64,000 nt of DNA from Devosia sp. SL43 (GCF_021729885.1 NZ_CP063401.1:2534501-2598500); one strand, 5' to 3'. Shown: positions 37,222-46,667, counted from the first letter of the stretch. Notes: a model not told the origin generated them from the letters alone. Translations and numbers: made by a program.

Positions 37222-38226
37222 TTACTTCTCATAGGGTACGTCAGGGTCCGCGCAATAATCGTGGCCAAGCTCAGTCTCATTTACTGACAAGATGTCGGCC
37301 AGCACTCGGCACATCCGCTTGGGTTGGAGATCGATCATTCCGAAAATAGTGGCATTGCTCTCGACTCTACGGGTCATGAGTTCCTTGATTGGCGCTGCGT
37401 GGCTTGCCGCCGCCGCGCCACCATAAGCAAGGGCATAGGCCAGTTCGTAGAGGCGATTCCGGGTGTCCCAGGCGATCACATCATCCTTGGGTAGGGTGGC
37501 CAGTAGATCGGCCATCAGCCGTTCAACAGAGTCGAGGGCCCTTGGATGTTGCCCAGCCACCGCGACTTGCGCCGCACCCGTCCCCATCGAGTCATGTGCC
37601 GATATCTCGGCAAAAGCTCTCCCGGCAAAGGGCGTGGCGACCAACCCCAGGCTGGCAAGGGTGGCGCGGGCGAGGGGTCGCAGGTCGCGCCGTGCAAAAT
37701 ACTCCGACTCTTGGGGCGTGTCGTTGAAGGCGCTGGCAGCAACAATGGCCACAAGCTCGCTGTGTGGCCCAGGAAGGCGCGCGATGAGGTTCAGCGTATA
37801 CTCCACCGGACGCCCCCTCCGTAAATGGTCGGAGCCATTGATCAACTGCACCGCCCGTTGGAAGGATTCGAGGCTGTCGCAGACAGGTTGACCCACGTCA
37901 CGGTACCTGCTGTTCGCAAGGAACTTATGCGCGCCGATCGCTAGACTTCCACCCTCTTGGGCGGAAAAGGACAACACATCAATCGCCGCCAATGTGAGGG
38001 CGTATTCTCGCTCGGTGGGAATGGCACAATCGTCGCGACCAGCAAGCAAAAGTCCGGCTGGAGGCTCAGCTCGCACTAATTCATATGCCGGGCTGGCAAT
38101 CGGTCCAATCCACGTTGTGGGGCTCATTCGGCCAAGCACAAAGCCCGCAGTCAGGACGAGCGCGGACAAACACAGGGCGACCAACAACACAAGAAGTCGC
38201 CGCAACCAGGCGGCAAGCGTATTCAT
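37222..38226 (-). CDS. Membrane-anchored protein of unknown function
   Basis: The protein is 334 aa. One N-terminal helix (about 9-31) serves as a signal anchor, followed by a largely helical extracytoplasmic domain with repeated Ala-rich helices (LLATLPKDDVIAWDTRNRLYELAYALAYGG). Five cysteines are spread through it. It matches no family I can name. Base composition and codon use look less GC-rich than neighbours, suggesting acquisition. It converges with the acyltransferase gene and diverges from ffh. Confidence 0.65.
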   Translation of the reverse strand: MNTLAAWLRRLLVLLVALCLSALVLTAGFVLGRMSPTTWIGPIASPAYELVRAEPPAGLLLAGRDDCAIPTEREYALTLAAIDVLSFSAQEGGSLAIGAHKFLANSRYRDVGQPVCDSLESFQRAVQLINGSDHLRRGRPVEYTLNLIARLPGPHSELVAIVAASAFNDTPQESEYFARRDLRPLARATLASLGLVATPFAGRAFAEISAHDSMGTGAAQVAVAGQHPRALDSVERLMADLLATLPKDDVIAWDTRNRLYELAYALAYGGAAAASHAAPIKELMTRRVESNATIFGMIDLQPKRMCRVLADILSVNETELGHDYCADPDVPYEK

Positions 38227-38320
38227 TTCTGTGTCCCCTGACAGGCGCTGCGTTCGCCCCAGTAATATGTCCAGCCTCGCTTAACGAAAGCTTGGAGGCG
38301 ATGACTAAAACCGGCCTTCC

Positions 38321-38349
38321 TTGACTCTCCCGCCCGTTTCCCCTAAACG
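38321..38349 (+). promoter_or_regulatory. Possible ffh promoter
   Basis: TTGACT at 38321-38326 and TAAACG at 38344-38349 are 17 bases apart, 165 bases upstream of the ffh start. The -10 is weak. It is offered as the best sigma-70-like pair in the 287-base gap between the divergent hypothetical gene and ffh. Confidence 0.3.
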
Positions 38350-38513
38350 CAGCCCATTCATCAGGCCTTGTTCCTGACCAGCCGACCGGGGCGACCGATA
38401 CCGATCCCGGAGGCCACCATCCACCAGCGCGTTGCGCCCGTGGGTGGGTTTGGCGTTTGGACCGATGGATCCCATATCTCCTCGGATCATCCGAAGAGAC
38501 AAAGGACGGCACG

Positions 38514-40097
38514 ATGTTTGAAAGCCTGAGCGACCGGCTTGGCAAAATCTTCGAAGGTCTTCGCGGACGCGGCGCGCTCAACGCTGCCGATGTCGATGCG
38601 GCCATGCGCGAGATTCGCCGGGCGCTGATCGAGGCCGACGTCTCCCTTGAAGTGGTCAAGGCCTTCGTCGAGCAGGTGCGCGAGCGCGCCGTTGGCGCCG
38701 AGGTTACCCGCTCGGTGACGCCGGGTCAGCAGGTCGTCAAGATCGTCAATGACGAGCTGGTCGCCGTACTCGGCGCGACAGCCGTCGCTATCGATCTCAA
38801 TGCCCCGGCACCCGTGACCCTGCTGATGGTGGGTCTGCAGGGCTCGGGCAAGACGACAACCACAGCCAAGATCGCCAAGCGCCTCAAGGACCGGAACAAG
38901 AAGAAGGTCCTTCTCGCTTCGCTCGATACCCGCCGTCCGGCTGCCATGGAGCAGCTGCGCGTGCTCGGCGAACAGGTCGGCGTCGATACGCTCCCGATCG
39001 TCACGTCCGAGAACCCGGTCCAGATCGCCCGACGCGCCGAGCGCGAGGCGCGCCTGGGCGGCTATGACGTGCTGATCCTCGATACAGCCGGCCGCACTCA
39101 TATCGACGAAGAGCTGATGGCCGAGACCGTCGGCATCAAGGACGTCGCCAAGCCGCACGAAATCCTGCTGGTCGTCGACGCCCTCACCGGCCAGGACGCC
39201 ATCAACGTCGCCCGATCCTTCGACGGTCGCCTCGACATATCAGGCATCGTCATGACCCGCGTCGACGGCGATGGCCGTGGCGGCGCAGCGCTCTCGATGC
39301 GCGCGGCCACCGGCAAGCCGATCAAGCTGATCGGTGTCGGCGAAAAGATGGATGCGCTGGAGGATTTCCACCCCAGCCGCATCGCCGACCGCATCCTCGG
39401 CATGGGCGACATCGTCTCGTTGGTCGAGAAGGCCGCCGAGCACGTCTCTGCCGAAGACGCGCAGAAGATGGCCAAGAAGCTCAAGAAGGGCTCCTTCGAC
39501 CTCGACGACCTGCGCAGCCAGCTGATCCAGATGAAGAAGATGGGTGGCATGGGCGGCCTGATGGCCATGATGCCCGGCATGGGCCAGGTCAAGAAGGCCA
39601 TGGCCAATTCCAATGTCGATGAGAAGGTGTTTGATCGCCAGATCGCCATCATCAATTCGATGACCAAGAAAGAGCGCGCCGAGCCCGACCTGCTCAATGC
39701 GTCGCGCCGCAAGCGCATCGCCGCCGGCGCTGGCGTCGAAGTCAGCGAGATCAATAAGCTGGCCAAGCAACACCGCCAGATGGCCGACATGATGAAGAAG
39801 GTCGGCAAGGGTGGCATGGGTGCGCTGGGCGGCATGTTCGGCGGCAAGATGGGCAATATGCTCGGCGGCATGCCCGACCTGTCCAAGATGGATCCGGCCC
39901 AGCTCGAGCAGATGGCCCGCCAAGCCGGCATCGACCCCAACCAGCTTAAGGGCCTGCCCTCCGCGCAAACCCCTCAACTCGCCGAAAAGCTCCCGACTGA
40001 CGTCGGCGCCCTGTTCAAATCCGCTGGAACCGGCCTGCCCGGTCTCGGTGGCGCTCCCCGTTTCCCTGGCCTTCCCGGCCTGGGCAAGAAGAAATAA
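38514..40097 (+). CDS. ffh: Signal recognition particle protein Ffh
   Basis: This is the SRP54 GTPase, 527 aa. N domain at 1-90; GTPase motifs [15 protein letters not shown] (near 107-121), [23 protein letters not shown] and [10 protein letters not shown]; and a long methionine-rich M domain with [19 protein letters not shown] that binds 4.5S RNA and signal peptides. The ATG at 38514 follows AAAGGACGGCACG, so the upstream in-frame ATG was rejected. The C-terminal tail is Pro/Gly/Leu-rich. It is followed by rpsP after 29 bases. Confidence 0.97.
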   Translation: MFESLSDRLGKIFEGLRGRGALNAADVDAAMREIRRALIEADVSLEVVKAFVEQVRERAVGAEVTRSVTPGQQVVKIVNDELVAVLGATAVAIDLNAPAPVTLLMVGLQGSGKTTTTAKIAKRLKDRNKKKVLLASLDTRRPAAMEQLRVLGEQVGVDTLPIVTSENPVQIARRAEREARLGGYDVLILDTAGRTHIDEELMAETVGIKDVAKPHEILLVVDALTGQDAINVARSFDGRLDISGIVMTRVDGDGRGGAALSMRAATGKPIKLIGVGEKMDALEDFHPSRIADRILGMGDIVSLVEKAAEHVSAEDAQKMAKKLKKGSFDLDDLRSQLIQMKKMGGMGGLMAMMPGMGQVKKAMANSNVDEKVFDRQIAIINSMTKKERAEPDLLNASRRKRIAAGAGVEVSEINKLAKQHRQMADMMKKVGKGGMGALGGMFGGKMGNMLGGMPDLSKMDPAQLEQMARQAGIDPNQLKGLPSAQTPQLAEKLPTDVGALFKSAGTGLPGLGGAPRFPGLPGLGKKK

Positions 40098-40126
40098 TCG
40101 AACCTAACTCACTCAAGGATACCAAA

Positions 40127-40528
40127 ATGGCCCTCAAGCTCCGTCTCGCCCGCGCTGGCACCAAGAAGCGCCCGTTTTACCACATCGTCGTTGCCGATGC
40201 CCGTTCGCCCCGCGATGGCCGCTTCATCGAGAAGCTGGGTACCTTCAACCCGCTGCTGGCCAAGGACAATGAAGGCCGCGTCGTGCTCGACACCGAACGC
40301 GCCAAGCATTGGGTCTCGGTTGGTGCCCAGCCGACCGACCGCGTCCTGCGCTTCCTCGACGTTGCCGGCATCGTGACCCGCGAAGCCCGCAACAACCCCG
40401 AGAGCGGCAAGCCCGGCGAAAAGGCTGTCGCCCGCGCTGAAGAGAAGGCCGCCAAGGCTGCTGCCATCGAAGAAGCCAAGAACGCACCCAAGGAAGCTCC
40501 GGCGGCTGAAGAAGCTGCTGCCGAGTAA
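40127..40528 (+). CDS. rpsP: 30S ribosomal protein S16
   Basis: The protein is 133 aa. The first 80 residues are canonical S16 ([38 protein letters not shown]). The remaining 50 form an Ala/Glu/Lys-rich tail ([22 protein letters not shown]), a common extension in Rhizobiales. Transcription ends at a strong terminator 22 bases later, so rimM-trmD-rplS, which normally follow, are not in this transcript. Confidence 0.97.
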   Translation: MALKLRLARAGTKKRPFYHIVVADARSPRDGRFIEKLGTFNPLLAKDNEGRVVLDTERAKHWVSVGAQPTDRVLRFLDVAGIVTREARNNPESGKPGEKAVARAEEKAAKAAAIEEAKNAPKEAPAAEEAAAE

Positions 40529-40550
40529 TCGGTGGTTCCATGAATTGAAA

Positions 40551-40581
40551 AAGCCCCGGTGCGATGCGCCGGGGCTTTTTT
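40551..40581 (+). terminator. Rho-independent terminator of ffh-rpsP
   Basis: AAGCCCCGG at 40551-40559 pairs perfectly with CCGGGGCTT at 40569-40577, with a 9-base loop and then an uninterrupted T-run to 40581. Confidence 0.93.
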
Positions 40582-40611
40582 GTTTGGTCTCGACCTCTTC
40601 ACAATCACAGG

Positions 40612-40709
40612 GTCATTCCGGCGTAGGCCGGAATCCATGCGGTGAACCATCCCGCGCACTGCATTTGCAGAGGCATGCGGACATGGATCCCGGCCTACGC
40701 CGGGATGAC
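40612..40709. repeat. Intergenic inverted-repeat element, family A copy 2
   Basis: It begins GTCATTCCGGCGTAGGCCGG and ends with the inverted CCGGCCTACGCCGGGATGAC; the middle contains CCATGCGGTGAACCATCCCG. It matches the element at 4479-4577 in length, order and most bases, including compensatory changes in the arms (TAGGCC/GGCCTA here, CAGGCC/GGCCTG there). It fills the gap between the rpsP terminator and the leuB stop. Confidence 0.85.
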
Positions 40710-40721
40710 ATCGCGCCTGTG

Positions 40722-41822
40722 TCAGGCCTTGAGCTTACCCAGGATCGCCGCGCCCATTTCTTCCGTGCCAACCGTCTTGCGATTGTCCTGAGCGATATCG
40801 CCCGTCCTCAGCCCATCGCTGAGCACTGCCGAGATCGCATTCTCGATGCGCGTGGCCAGCTCGATCTGGCCGAACGAATAGCGCAAAGCCATCGCTACCG
40901 ACGCAATCATAGCGATCGGGTTGGCAATTCCCTTGCCGGCAATGTCAGGCGCCGAACCGTGCACGGGCTCATAGAAGGCCTTGCGCTTGCCGGTGACCGG
41001 ATCGGGCGCACCCAGCGAGGCCGAGGGCAGCATGCCCAGCGAACCGGTCAGCATGGCCGCGACGTCGGAGAGAATGTCGCCAAACAGGTTATCAGTCACC
41101 ATGACGTCGAACTGCTTGGGATTGCGCACCAGCTGCATCGCGGCGTTGTCGGCCAGGATGTGGTGCAGTTCCACGTCCGAATAGTCCTTGGCGATGCCCT
41201 TGACCACTTCGTCCCACAGCACGCCGGACTTCATCACGTTCTTCTTGTCGGCCGAGTGCACCTTGTTGTTGCGCGTGCGGGCCAGGTCAAAGGCGACGCG
41301 GGCGATGCGGTCGATTTCGTAGGTCTCGTAGACCTGCGTATCGATGGCACGCTTCTGGCCGTCACCCAGATCGGTGATGGTCTTGGGCTCGCCGAAATAA
41401 ACGCCGCCGGTCAGTTCGCGGACGATGAGGATATCGAGGCCTTCCACCAGCTCGCGCTTGAGCGAAGAGGCATCGGCCAGCGCCGGATAGCAGATGGCGG
41501 GGCGCAGGTTGGCGAAGACGGCCATTTCCTTGCGCAGGCGCAGCAGCGCGGCTTCGGGACGATGCTCATAGGGGACATTGTCCCACTTGGGACCGCCCAC
41601 GGCGCCGAAGATCACGGCATCGGCCGCCTTGGCCTTTTCGGTATCTTCATCGGTGATGGCCACCTGGTGCTTGTCATAGGCGGCGCCACCGGCGAGGCCC
41701 GTATCGGTCGAGAAGTCGGTGAGCTGTTCTGAATTCGTCCAGGCGATCAGCTTTTCCACCTCGACCATGATCTCGGTGCCGATGCCGTCGCCGGGCAGCA
41801 GGAATAGGGAATGGGTGGCCAT
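40722..41822 (-). CDS. leuB: 3-isopropylmalate dehydrogenase
   Basis: LeuB oxidatively decarboxylates 3-isopropylmalate in leucine synthesis. It is 366 aa. [18 protein letters not shown] at the N terminus, [17 protein letters not shown] (substrate Arg residues), the [12 protein letters not shown] metal site and [14 protein letters not shown] near the C terminus are intact. The ATG at 41822 has GAGGA 6 bases upstream. It is separated from leuD by about 1.6 kb of other genes; leuC is not in the window. Confidence 0.96.
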   Translation of the reverse strand: MATHSLFLLPGDGIGTEIMVEVEKLIAWTNSEQLTDFSTDTGLAGGAAYDKHQVAITDEDTEKAKAADAVIFGAVGGPKWDNVPYEHRPEAALLRLRKEMAVFANLRPAICYPALADASSLKRELVEGLDILIVRELTGGVYFGEPKTITDLGDGQKRAIDTQVYETYEIDRIARVAFDLARTRNNKVHSADKKNVMKSGVLWDEVVKGIAKDYSDVELHHILADNAAMQLVRNPKQFDVMVTDNLFGDILSDVAAMLTGSLGMLPSASLGAPDPVTGKRKAFYEPVHGSAPDIAGKGIANPIAMIASVAMALRYSFGQIELATRIENAISAVLSDGLRTGDIAQDNRKTVGTEEMGAAILGKLKA

Positions 41823-42008
41823 GTCGGTCCTCGCCGTACTGGTGGTTACGCCTTGTTGCCGCGCACATAGCGTCATTTCTATCAGGGGCGCAAGGGCGCC
41901 CTTGGCGTGAACGCTGACTGAATACCGGGCTCAGTGCGAGTTCAACGCCAAGAGAGCAGAACAGCCTCAACGATCCGGCCTGCATGCCGGCCCACCGAGG
42001 ACACTGAA

Positions 42009-42254
42009 ATGGTCAAACTGATCCACATTGCCGCCCTGGCGGCCATCACGCTGGTCGGCGTCACCGCGGCCCACGCCAAGGTCAACACGCTGGCTGAATG
42101 CTATCAATCGGTCATCGCTGACTGCAACGCGGGCGACCGCCCACAAAGCTGTGCCAATGCCGGCATGGACGAGTGCGACGCGCTCTTCACCACGCCGCTA
42201 CCCCGCAATCCCGGCCTGTTCTTCGGCGACGAGCCCGGCGAGACGATTCGCTAG
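42009..42254 (+). CDS. Small secreted cysteine-containing peptide, unknown
   Basis: The protein is 81 aa with a signal peptide cleaved near AHAK and a mature peptide of about 58 aa with four cysteines (ECYQ, DCNA, SCAN, ECDA) in a pattern suggesting two disulfides. GAGGA lies 7 bases before the ATG. It is alone on the + strand between leuB and the CPBP gene and overlaps the latter's stop by 4 bases tail to tail. It has some resemblance in style to the small proteins inside the sdh operon. Confidence 0.65.
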   Translation: MVKLIHIAALAAITLVGVTAAHAKVNTLAECYQSVIADCNAGDRPQSCANAGMDECDALFTTPLPRNPGLFFGDEPGETIR

Positions 42255-42892
42255 ACGAAGCCGTTGCGGTCGAAGAAGACCCAGAAGGTCAGCACATTGG
42301 TCAGGACATGCGCGATGGCGACCCAGAACACCGATCCGGTGCGCCAGGCGATCCAGCTCCATAGCAGCCCAAGCGCCGCCGCCCCGCCGACCAGGCTGAC
42401 CCAGCCGCCGTCAAAAGCCACGCCATGGCTCAGCGCCAGCGGGATGTGCCAGGCGGTGAACAGCAGCCAGCCCAACCAGAAACCCAGGCGCGGCTTGTCG
42501 ACAAACCGCACCATGAAGCCACCACGCCAGGCTGCCTCCTCAAGCGGGGCATTGATGATGGCGATAGCCGCGGCCAGCATGGCGCCGCGCGTCGTCAGAT
42601 GCGTCGTATTCTGGAAGAATGCCGCGATCCCGATCGCCACCACCTGCAGCAGCAGCAGCAGCGGCACCCACCAGTCGCGCCAGGCGAGCTTTTCCGAGAA
42701 CAGCCGCCCATCATGGCGCTTCCAACTATGCAGCGCGATGACAGGGATGCAAAAGCCCAGCCAATAGACGGTGAGGCTCAGCAGATATCCGAGTTGGCCA
42801 CCGAGCGCCTGGGTCAGGGCCGGAACGAGCAGCAGCAGCGCTGCGATCACCACGAGCGCGTGAAGGACGAGCGTCGACTGGCTTCGGTTCAT
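42251..42892 (-). CDS. CPBP family intramembrane metalloprotease
   Basis: The protein is 213 aa with six to seven helices. The three CPBP/Abi motifs are present: PLEEAAWRGG (EExxxR-type), FTAWHIPLALSHG (second motif His) and AIAHVLTNV (third motif His-x3-Asn/Asp). Family members cleave membrane substrates or process bacteriocin peptides. The neighbouring small secreted Cys-rich peptide is convergent and is a possible but unproven substrate. Confidence 0.87.
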   Translation of the reverse strand: MNRSQSTLVLHALVVIAALLLLVPALTQALGGQLGYLLSLTVYWLGFCIPVIALHSWKRHDGRLFSEKLAWRDWWVPLLLLLQVVAIGIAAFFQNTTHLTTRGAMLAAAIAIINAPLEEAAWRGGFMVRFVDKPRLGFWLGWLLFTAWHIPLALSHGVAFDGGWVSLVGGAAALGLLWSWIAWRTGSVFWVAIAHVLTNVLTFWVFFDRNGFV

Positions 42893-42895
42893 CAG

Positions 42896-42985
42896 TAGAC
42901 CTCATCCTGAGCTCGTCGAAGGACGAGGTCGTGGCGGGATGGCGGGCACGACCTCCTGGTTCGACAAGCTCACCATGAGGTCTAC
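42896..42985. repeat. Long inverted repeat, family B relative
   Basis: The arms are GTAGACCTCATCCTGAGCTC at the left and, inverted, GAGCTCACCATGAGG/AGCTCACCATGAGGTCTAC-type sequence at the right, with ACGAGGTCGTG and CACGACCTC inside. It contains the GTCGAAGGACGAGG and GTTCGACAAGCTCACCATGAGG wording widespread in Rhizobiales intergenic repeats. It lies just upstream of the CPBP gene. Confidence 0.78.
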
Positions 42986-43001
42986 TGGGAGGCCGTCTAT
43001 C

Positions 43002-43391
43002 CTAGCTTTTGGCTGCGCCGATCCGAGCGGTGACTTCGATCTCGATCTTCATGCCGGGCTCGATCATCTGCACGATCAGCATGGAAGCAGCTGGCCGGAT
43101 GTCTTTGAAGACGGGACCCACGGCCGCGACCACCGCGCTGACGTCATTGCGGTCGCCGACATAGTAGACCACGCGGACCGTATCCTGGATGGACGAGCCG
43201 GCTTCCCTCAGCGCCTTGTCGATGGTGGTCAGGGCATTGGCCGCCTGCTGGCCGACATCGTCGGGCATAGTCATGGTGGCATAGTCATAGCCGGTCGTGC
43301 CGGAGACATAGACCGTGTCCTCGTGCCGGACCGCACGGGAATAGCCAAAGGTCGCCTCGAAGGGCGATCCGGTGGAGACGCGCTGTACCAT
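43002..43391 (-). CDS. RidA family protein
   Basis: The protein is 129 aa. TVYVSGTTGYDYATMTMPDDVGQQAANALTTIDKALREAG and the C-terminal MIEPGMKIEIEVTARI are RidA/YjgF landmarks, though the catalytic Arg of true enamine deaminases (in a PAR-type motif) is not in its usual form: the sequence near the end of helix 2 reads DIRPAASML. It belongs to a Rid subfamily rather than archetypal RidA. GAGG precedes the ATG; it follows leuD by 7 bases and is co-transcribed. Confidence 0.88.
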   Translation of the reverse strand: MVQRVSTGSPFEATFGYSRAVRHEDTVYVSGTTGYDYATMTMPDDVGQQAANALTTIDKALREAGSSIQDTVRVVYYVGDRNDVSAVVAAVGPVFKDIRPAASMLIVQMIEPGMKIEIEVTARIGAAKS

Positions 43392-43398
43392 CAGAACC

Positions 43399-44004
43399 TC
43401 AGAGCCAGGGGCGGTCGGCCGCCATCTTGTTTTCGAAAGACGAAATCGACGGATCGGACTTCAGCGTGCCGGCGATATCGTCGAGGCCTTCGAGCAGGAT
43501 CTGCTTGCGGCTCGGATCGATATCGAAATGCAGCGTGCCGCCATCGGGGCCCTTGATGGTCTGGCTTTCGAGATCGACCGTCAGCGTCGCGTTCGAACCG
43601 CGCTCGGCATCGTCAAGCAGCAGCTTGAGCTGCTCGGGCGTCACCACCAGCGGCAGGATGCCGTTCTTGAAGCAGTTATTGTAGAAGATGTCGGCGAAGC
43701 TGGTGGAGATGACGCAGCGAATGCCGAAATCGAGCAAGGCCCAAGGCGCATGCTCGCGGCTCGAGCCACAGCCGAAATTGTCTCCGGCCACGATGATGGT
43801 GGCGCCGCGATAGCCGGGCTTGTTGAGCACGAAATCGGGGTTCTCGGTGCCGTCTTCGTTGTAGCGCATCTCCGAAAACAGCGCGGTGCCCAGACCCGTG
43901 CGCTTGATGGTCTTGAGATACTGCTTGGGGATGATCATGTCGGTATCGATATTGATGATCGGCAGGGGCGCCGCGACACCGGTCAGACTGGAAAACTTGT
44001 CCAT
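43399..44004 (-). CDS. leuD: 3-isopropylmalate dehydratase small subunit
   Basis: LeuD pairs with LeuC to isomerise isopropylmalate. It is 201 aa. [21 protein letters not shown] at the N terminus and [15 protein letters not shown], the swivelling-domain active loop, are diagnostic. GCGAGG precedes the ATG at 44004. The partner leuC is not found nearby. Confidence 0.97.
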   Translation of the reverse strand: MDKFSSLTGVAAPLPIINIDTDMIIPKQYLKTIKRTGLGTALFSEMRYNEDGTENPDFVLNKPGYRGATIIVAGDNFGCGSSREHAPWALLDFGIRCVISTSFADIFYNNCFKNGILPLVVTPEQLKLLLDDAERGSNATLTVDLESQTIKGPDGGTLHFDIDPSRKQILLEGLDDIAGTLKSDPSISSFENKMAADRPWL

Positions 44005-44085
44005 GAGGAAACCTCGCTTTGAAGAGCGTATTCGCGCGAAAGCGCGGCTCAGGTCAAGCCGCGATGCCGCAAATCCGTTCGCCGC

Positions 44086-44694
44086 TCAAACGGCCTGCTT
44101 GCTTGGCTTCCAGGTGGCGACCTTGAACAGGTAGAGCAGGACGACGAGGCCGAGCACGATATAGCTCAGCGGATCGAGCACAACTTCGATCGTCTCGTAG
44201 TGCTCATGCAGGATGTAGCCGGCCAGTGTCAGGATGGTGTTCCAGATCAGCGCGCCAACCGTCGAGGCCAGCAGGAACACCGGCAGGCTCATGCGGGCGA
44301 GGCCCGCCGGAATGGAAATCAGCGTCCGGATGATCGGCATCAGGCGGCCGAACAGCACGATTACGGGGCCGAAACGGGTAAACCAGCTCACCGCGGTGTC
44401 GATCTCATCGGCATTGAACGCCATGATCCGGCCGAAACGATCCGCCAGCCAGCGCACGCGCTCCAGTCCGAACAGCCGCCCGGCGAAATACCACGGCAGC
44501 ATGCCGACCACCGCGCCCAAGGTTGCCGTGGCGATGACACCGAACAGGTTGAGATCGCCATTTGCGGCAGCGAAGCCGGCAAACGGAATGATCAGCTCGG
44601 ACGGAATCGGCGGAAAGATCGATTCCGCCAGCATGACCAGGAAGATGCCGGCGTAACCCCAGTTGGAGATGGTCTGGATGATCCAGTCGGTCAT
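44086..44694 (-). CDS. DedA family membrane protein
   Basis: The protein is 202 aa. FPPIPSELIIPFAGFAA, GAVVGMLPWYFAGRLFG, then FGPVIVLFGRLMPIIRTLISIPAGLARM are the DedA/VTT-domain motifs with the essential Arg residues. DedA proteins are implicated in flipping undecaprenyl phosphate or phospholipids. It has a strong CGGAGGAAA ribosome-binding site. A large inverted repeat lies between it and typA upstream. Confidence 0.92.
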   Translation of the reverse strand: MTDWIIQTISNWGYAGIFLVMLAESIFPPIPSELIIPFAGFAAANGDLNLFGVIATATLGAVVGMLPWYFAGRLFGLERVRWLADRFGRIMAFNADEIDTAVSWFTRFGPVIVLFGRLMPIIRTLISIPAGLARMSLPVFLLASTVGALIWNTILTLAGYILHEHYETIEVVLDPLSYIVLGLVVLLYLFKVATWKPSKQAV

Positions 44695-44711
44695 GGGGTT
44701 TCCTCCGGATA

Positions 44712-44825
44712 CCCCCCACCTAGCCTCCCCCTGAAGGGGGAGGGACAGTGCGGTAGGAGGGGCAGCATCTTGCCAACAACTGGATGGGTTCCTCCCCCTT
44801 CAGGGGGAGGTTAGGTGGGGGTGGG
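44712..44825. repeat. Large inverted repeat, family C
   Basis: CCCCCACCTAGCCTCCCCCTGAAGGGGGAGG at the left is mirrored by CCTCCCCCTTCAGGGGGAGGTTAGGTGGGGG at the right (key inverted units CCCCACCTA/TAGGTGGGG and CCTCCCCCT/AGGGGGAGG), around a 45-base spacer. Each arm can also fold on itself. It sits between the typA stop and the dedA start and could act as a transcription barrier. Confidence 0.85.
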
Positions 44826-44852
44826 GCAAAGCCCACCGCCCTCCGGCGAACC

Positions 44853-46667
44853 TTACGCCGACTTGGCGGCGCGGCTCATGCGCTTGCGATCGTTGGGGTC
44901 GAGCCAGATCTTGCGCAGGCGGATCGACTTGGGGGTCACTTCCACATACTCGTCTTCGGCGATGTAGCCGAGCGACTGCTCCAGCGTCAGCTTCTTGGGT
45001 GTGGTCAACCGGACCGCTTCGTCCTTGGACGTGGTGCGGATGTTGGTCAACTGCTTGCCCTTGAGGGCGTTCACTTCGAGATCGTTCTCGCGGGAATGCT
45101 CGCCGATGATCATGCCTTCATAGATATCGACGCCGGAGTCGATCATGATCGGACCGCGGTCCTCGAGATTCCACAGCGCGAACGCCACCGAGGTGCCCGT
45201 ACCGTTGGAGATCAGCACGCCAGTGCGACGGCCCGGCAGGTCGCCCTTATAGGGCACGAAGGCGTGGAACAGACGGTTGAAGATCGCCGTGCCACGGGTG
45301 TCGCTCAGCAGTTCCGGCTGGTAGCCGATCAGCGAGCGTGTGGGAACCAGCAGCTTGATGCGGGTACGGCCGACGCCGGACGGACGCATATCGGTCAGCT
45401 CGCCCTTGCGCTCGGTCAGCTTCTGCATGACCGTGCCGGTGAATTCGTCATCGACGTCGATGATGACTTCCTCGATCGGCTCGTGGCGCACGCCGTCGAT
45501 ATCCTGCATCAACACCTTCGGGCGGCCGATGGTCAGCTCGAAGCCTTCGCGGCGCATGTTTTCGATCAGCACAGCCAGCTGCAATTCGCCACGGCCGGCC
45601 ACGTCATAGGAGTCGTTGTCGTCACCGGGCGTCACCTTGATGGCGACATTGCCTTCGGCTTCGCGCATCAGGCGCTCGCGGATGACGCGGGACTGCACCT
45701 TGTCGCCTTCGCGACCGGCCAGCGGGCCGTCATTGATGCGGAAGGTCACCGACAGGGTCGGCGGATCGATCGGCTTGGATGCGATGGCCTTGGTCACCGA
45801 CGGGGCGCAGAGCGTATCGGCCACGGTCGAGGTCACGAGACCCGCAATGGCGACGATGTCGCCGGCTTCGCCGATGTCGACCGGCGTGCGCTCGAGGCCA
45901 CGGAAGGCCAGGACCTTGGAGATACGGCCCTTCTCGACTTCCTTGCCCTCACGGTTGAGCGTGTGGATGGGATCGTTCGCCTTGACGGTGCCCGACGTGA
46001 TGCGGCCGGTCAGGATACGGCCCAGGAAGGGGTTGCGCTCGATGGTGGTGACCAGCATGCGGAACGCGCCTTCTTCGACGGTCGGCTGCGGCACGTGTTC
46101 GACGACCTTGTCGAGCAGCGGGCCCAGGTCGTCCTTCGGACCAGCCGGGTCCATGGCCATCCAGCCCTGCTTGGCCGAACCGTAGAGCACCGGGAAATCG
46201 AGCTGCTCGGGCGATGCGTCCAGCGCGATGAAAAGATCGAAGATTTCCTCGAGCACTTCGAGGTGGCGCTCGTCGGCCTTGTCGATCTTGTTGATGGCAA
46301 CGATCGGACGCAGGCCCTGGGCCAGCGCCTTGCCGAGCACGAACTTAGTCTGCGGCATCGGGCCTTCGGCCGCGTCCACCAGGATCACCACGCCGTCGAC
46401 CATCGACAGGATGCGCTCGACTTCACCGCCAAAGTCGGCGTGGCCGGGGGTGTCGACGATATTGATGCGGGTGTCCTTCCACAGCAGCGACGTGACCTTG
46501 GCGAGGATCGTGATGCCGCGCTCGCGCTCGATATCGTTGCTGTCCATGGCGCGTTCTTCGACGCGCTCGTTTTCACGGAACGAACCGGACTGCTTGAGCA
46601 GGACGTCGATCAGCGTGGTCTTGCCGTGGTCAACGTGGGCGATGATAGCGATGTTGCGCAGCGTCAT
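44853..46667 (-). CDS. typA: Translational GTPase TypA/BipA
   Basis: TypA is a ribosome-binding GTPase active in 50S assembly and stress. It is 604 aa. G1 AHVDHGKTTL, G2/G3 region ERGITI and DTPGHADFGGEVERI, G4 NKIDK, then beta-barrel and EF-G-like domains and the TypA-specific C-terminal domain (SLGYIAEDEYVEVTPKSIRLRK). The ATG at 46667 matches homologues (MTLRNIAIIAHVDHGK). Confidence 0.97.
   Translation of the reverse strand: MTLRNIAIIAHVDHGKTTLIDVLLKQSGSFRENERVEERAMDSNDIERERGITILAKVTSLLWKDTRINIVDTPGHADFGGEVERILSMVDGVVILVDAAEGPMPQTKFVLGKALAQGLRPIVAINKIDKADERHLEVLEEIFDLFIALDASPEQLDFPVLYGSAKQGWMAMDPAGPKDDLGPLLDKVVEHVPQPTVEEGAFRMLVTTIERNPFLGRILTGRITSGTVKANDPIHTLNREGKEVEKGRISKVLAFRGLERTPVDIGEAGDIVAIAGLVTSTVADTLCAPSVTKAIASKPIDPPTLSVTFRINDGPLAGREGDKVQSRVIRERLMREAEGNVAIKVTPGDDNDSYDVAGRGELQLAVLIENMRREGFELTIGRPKVLMQDIDGVRHEPIEEVIIDVDDEFTGTVMQKLTERKGELTDMRPSGVGRTRIKLLVPTRSLIGYQPELLSDTRGTAIFNRLFHAFVPYKGDLPGRRTGVLISNGTGTSVAFALWNLEDRGPIMIDSGVDIYEGMIIGEHSRENDLEVNALKGKQLTNIRTTSKDEAVRLTTPKKLTLEQSLGYIAEDEYVEVTPKSIRLRKIWLDPNDRKRMSRAAKSA

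Noticed and set aside
38227..38513. SRP (4.5S) RNA gene upstream of ffh
   Set aside because: The conserved GGAAG/GCAGCC core of SRP RNA is absent, and no long self-complementary fold is seen.
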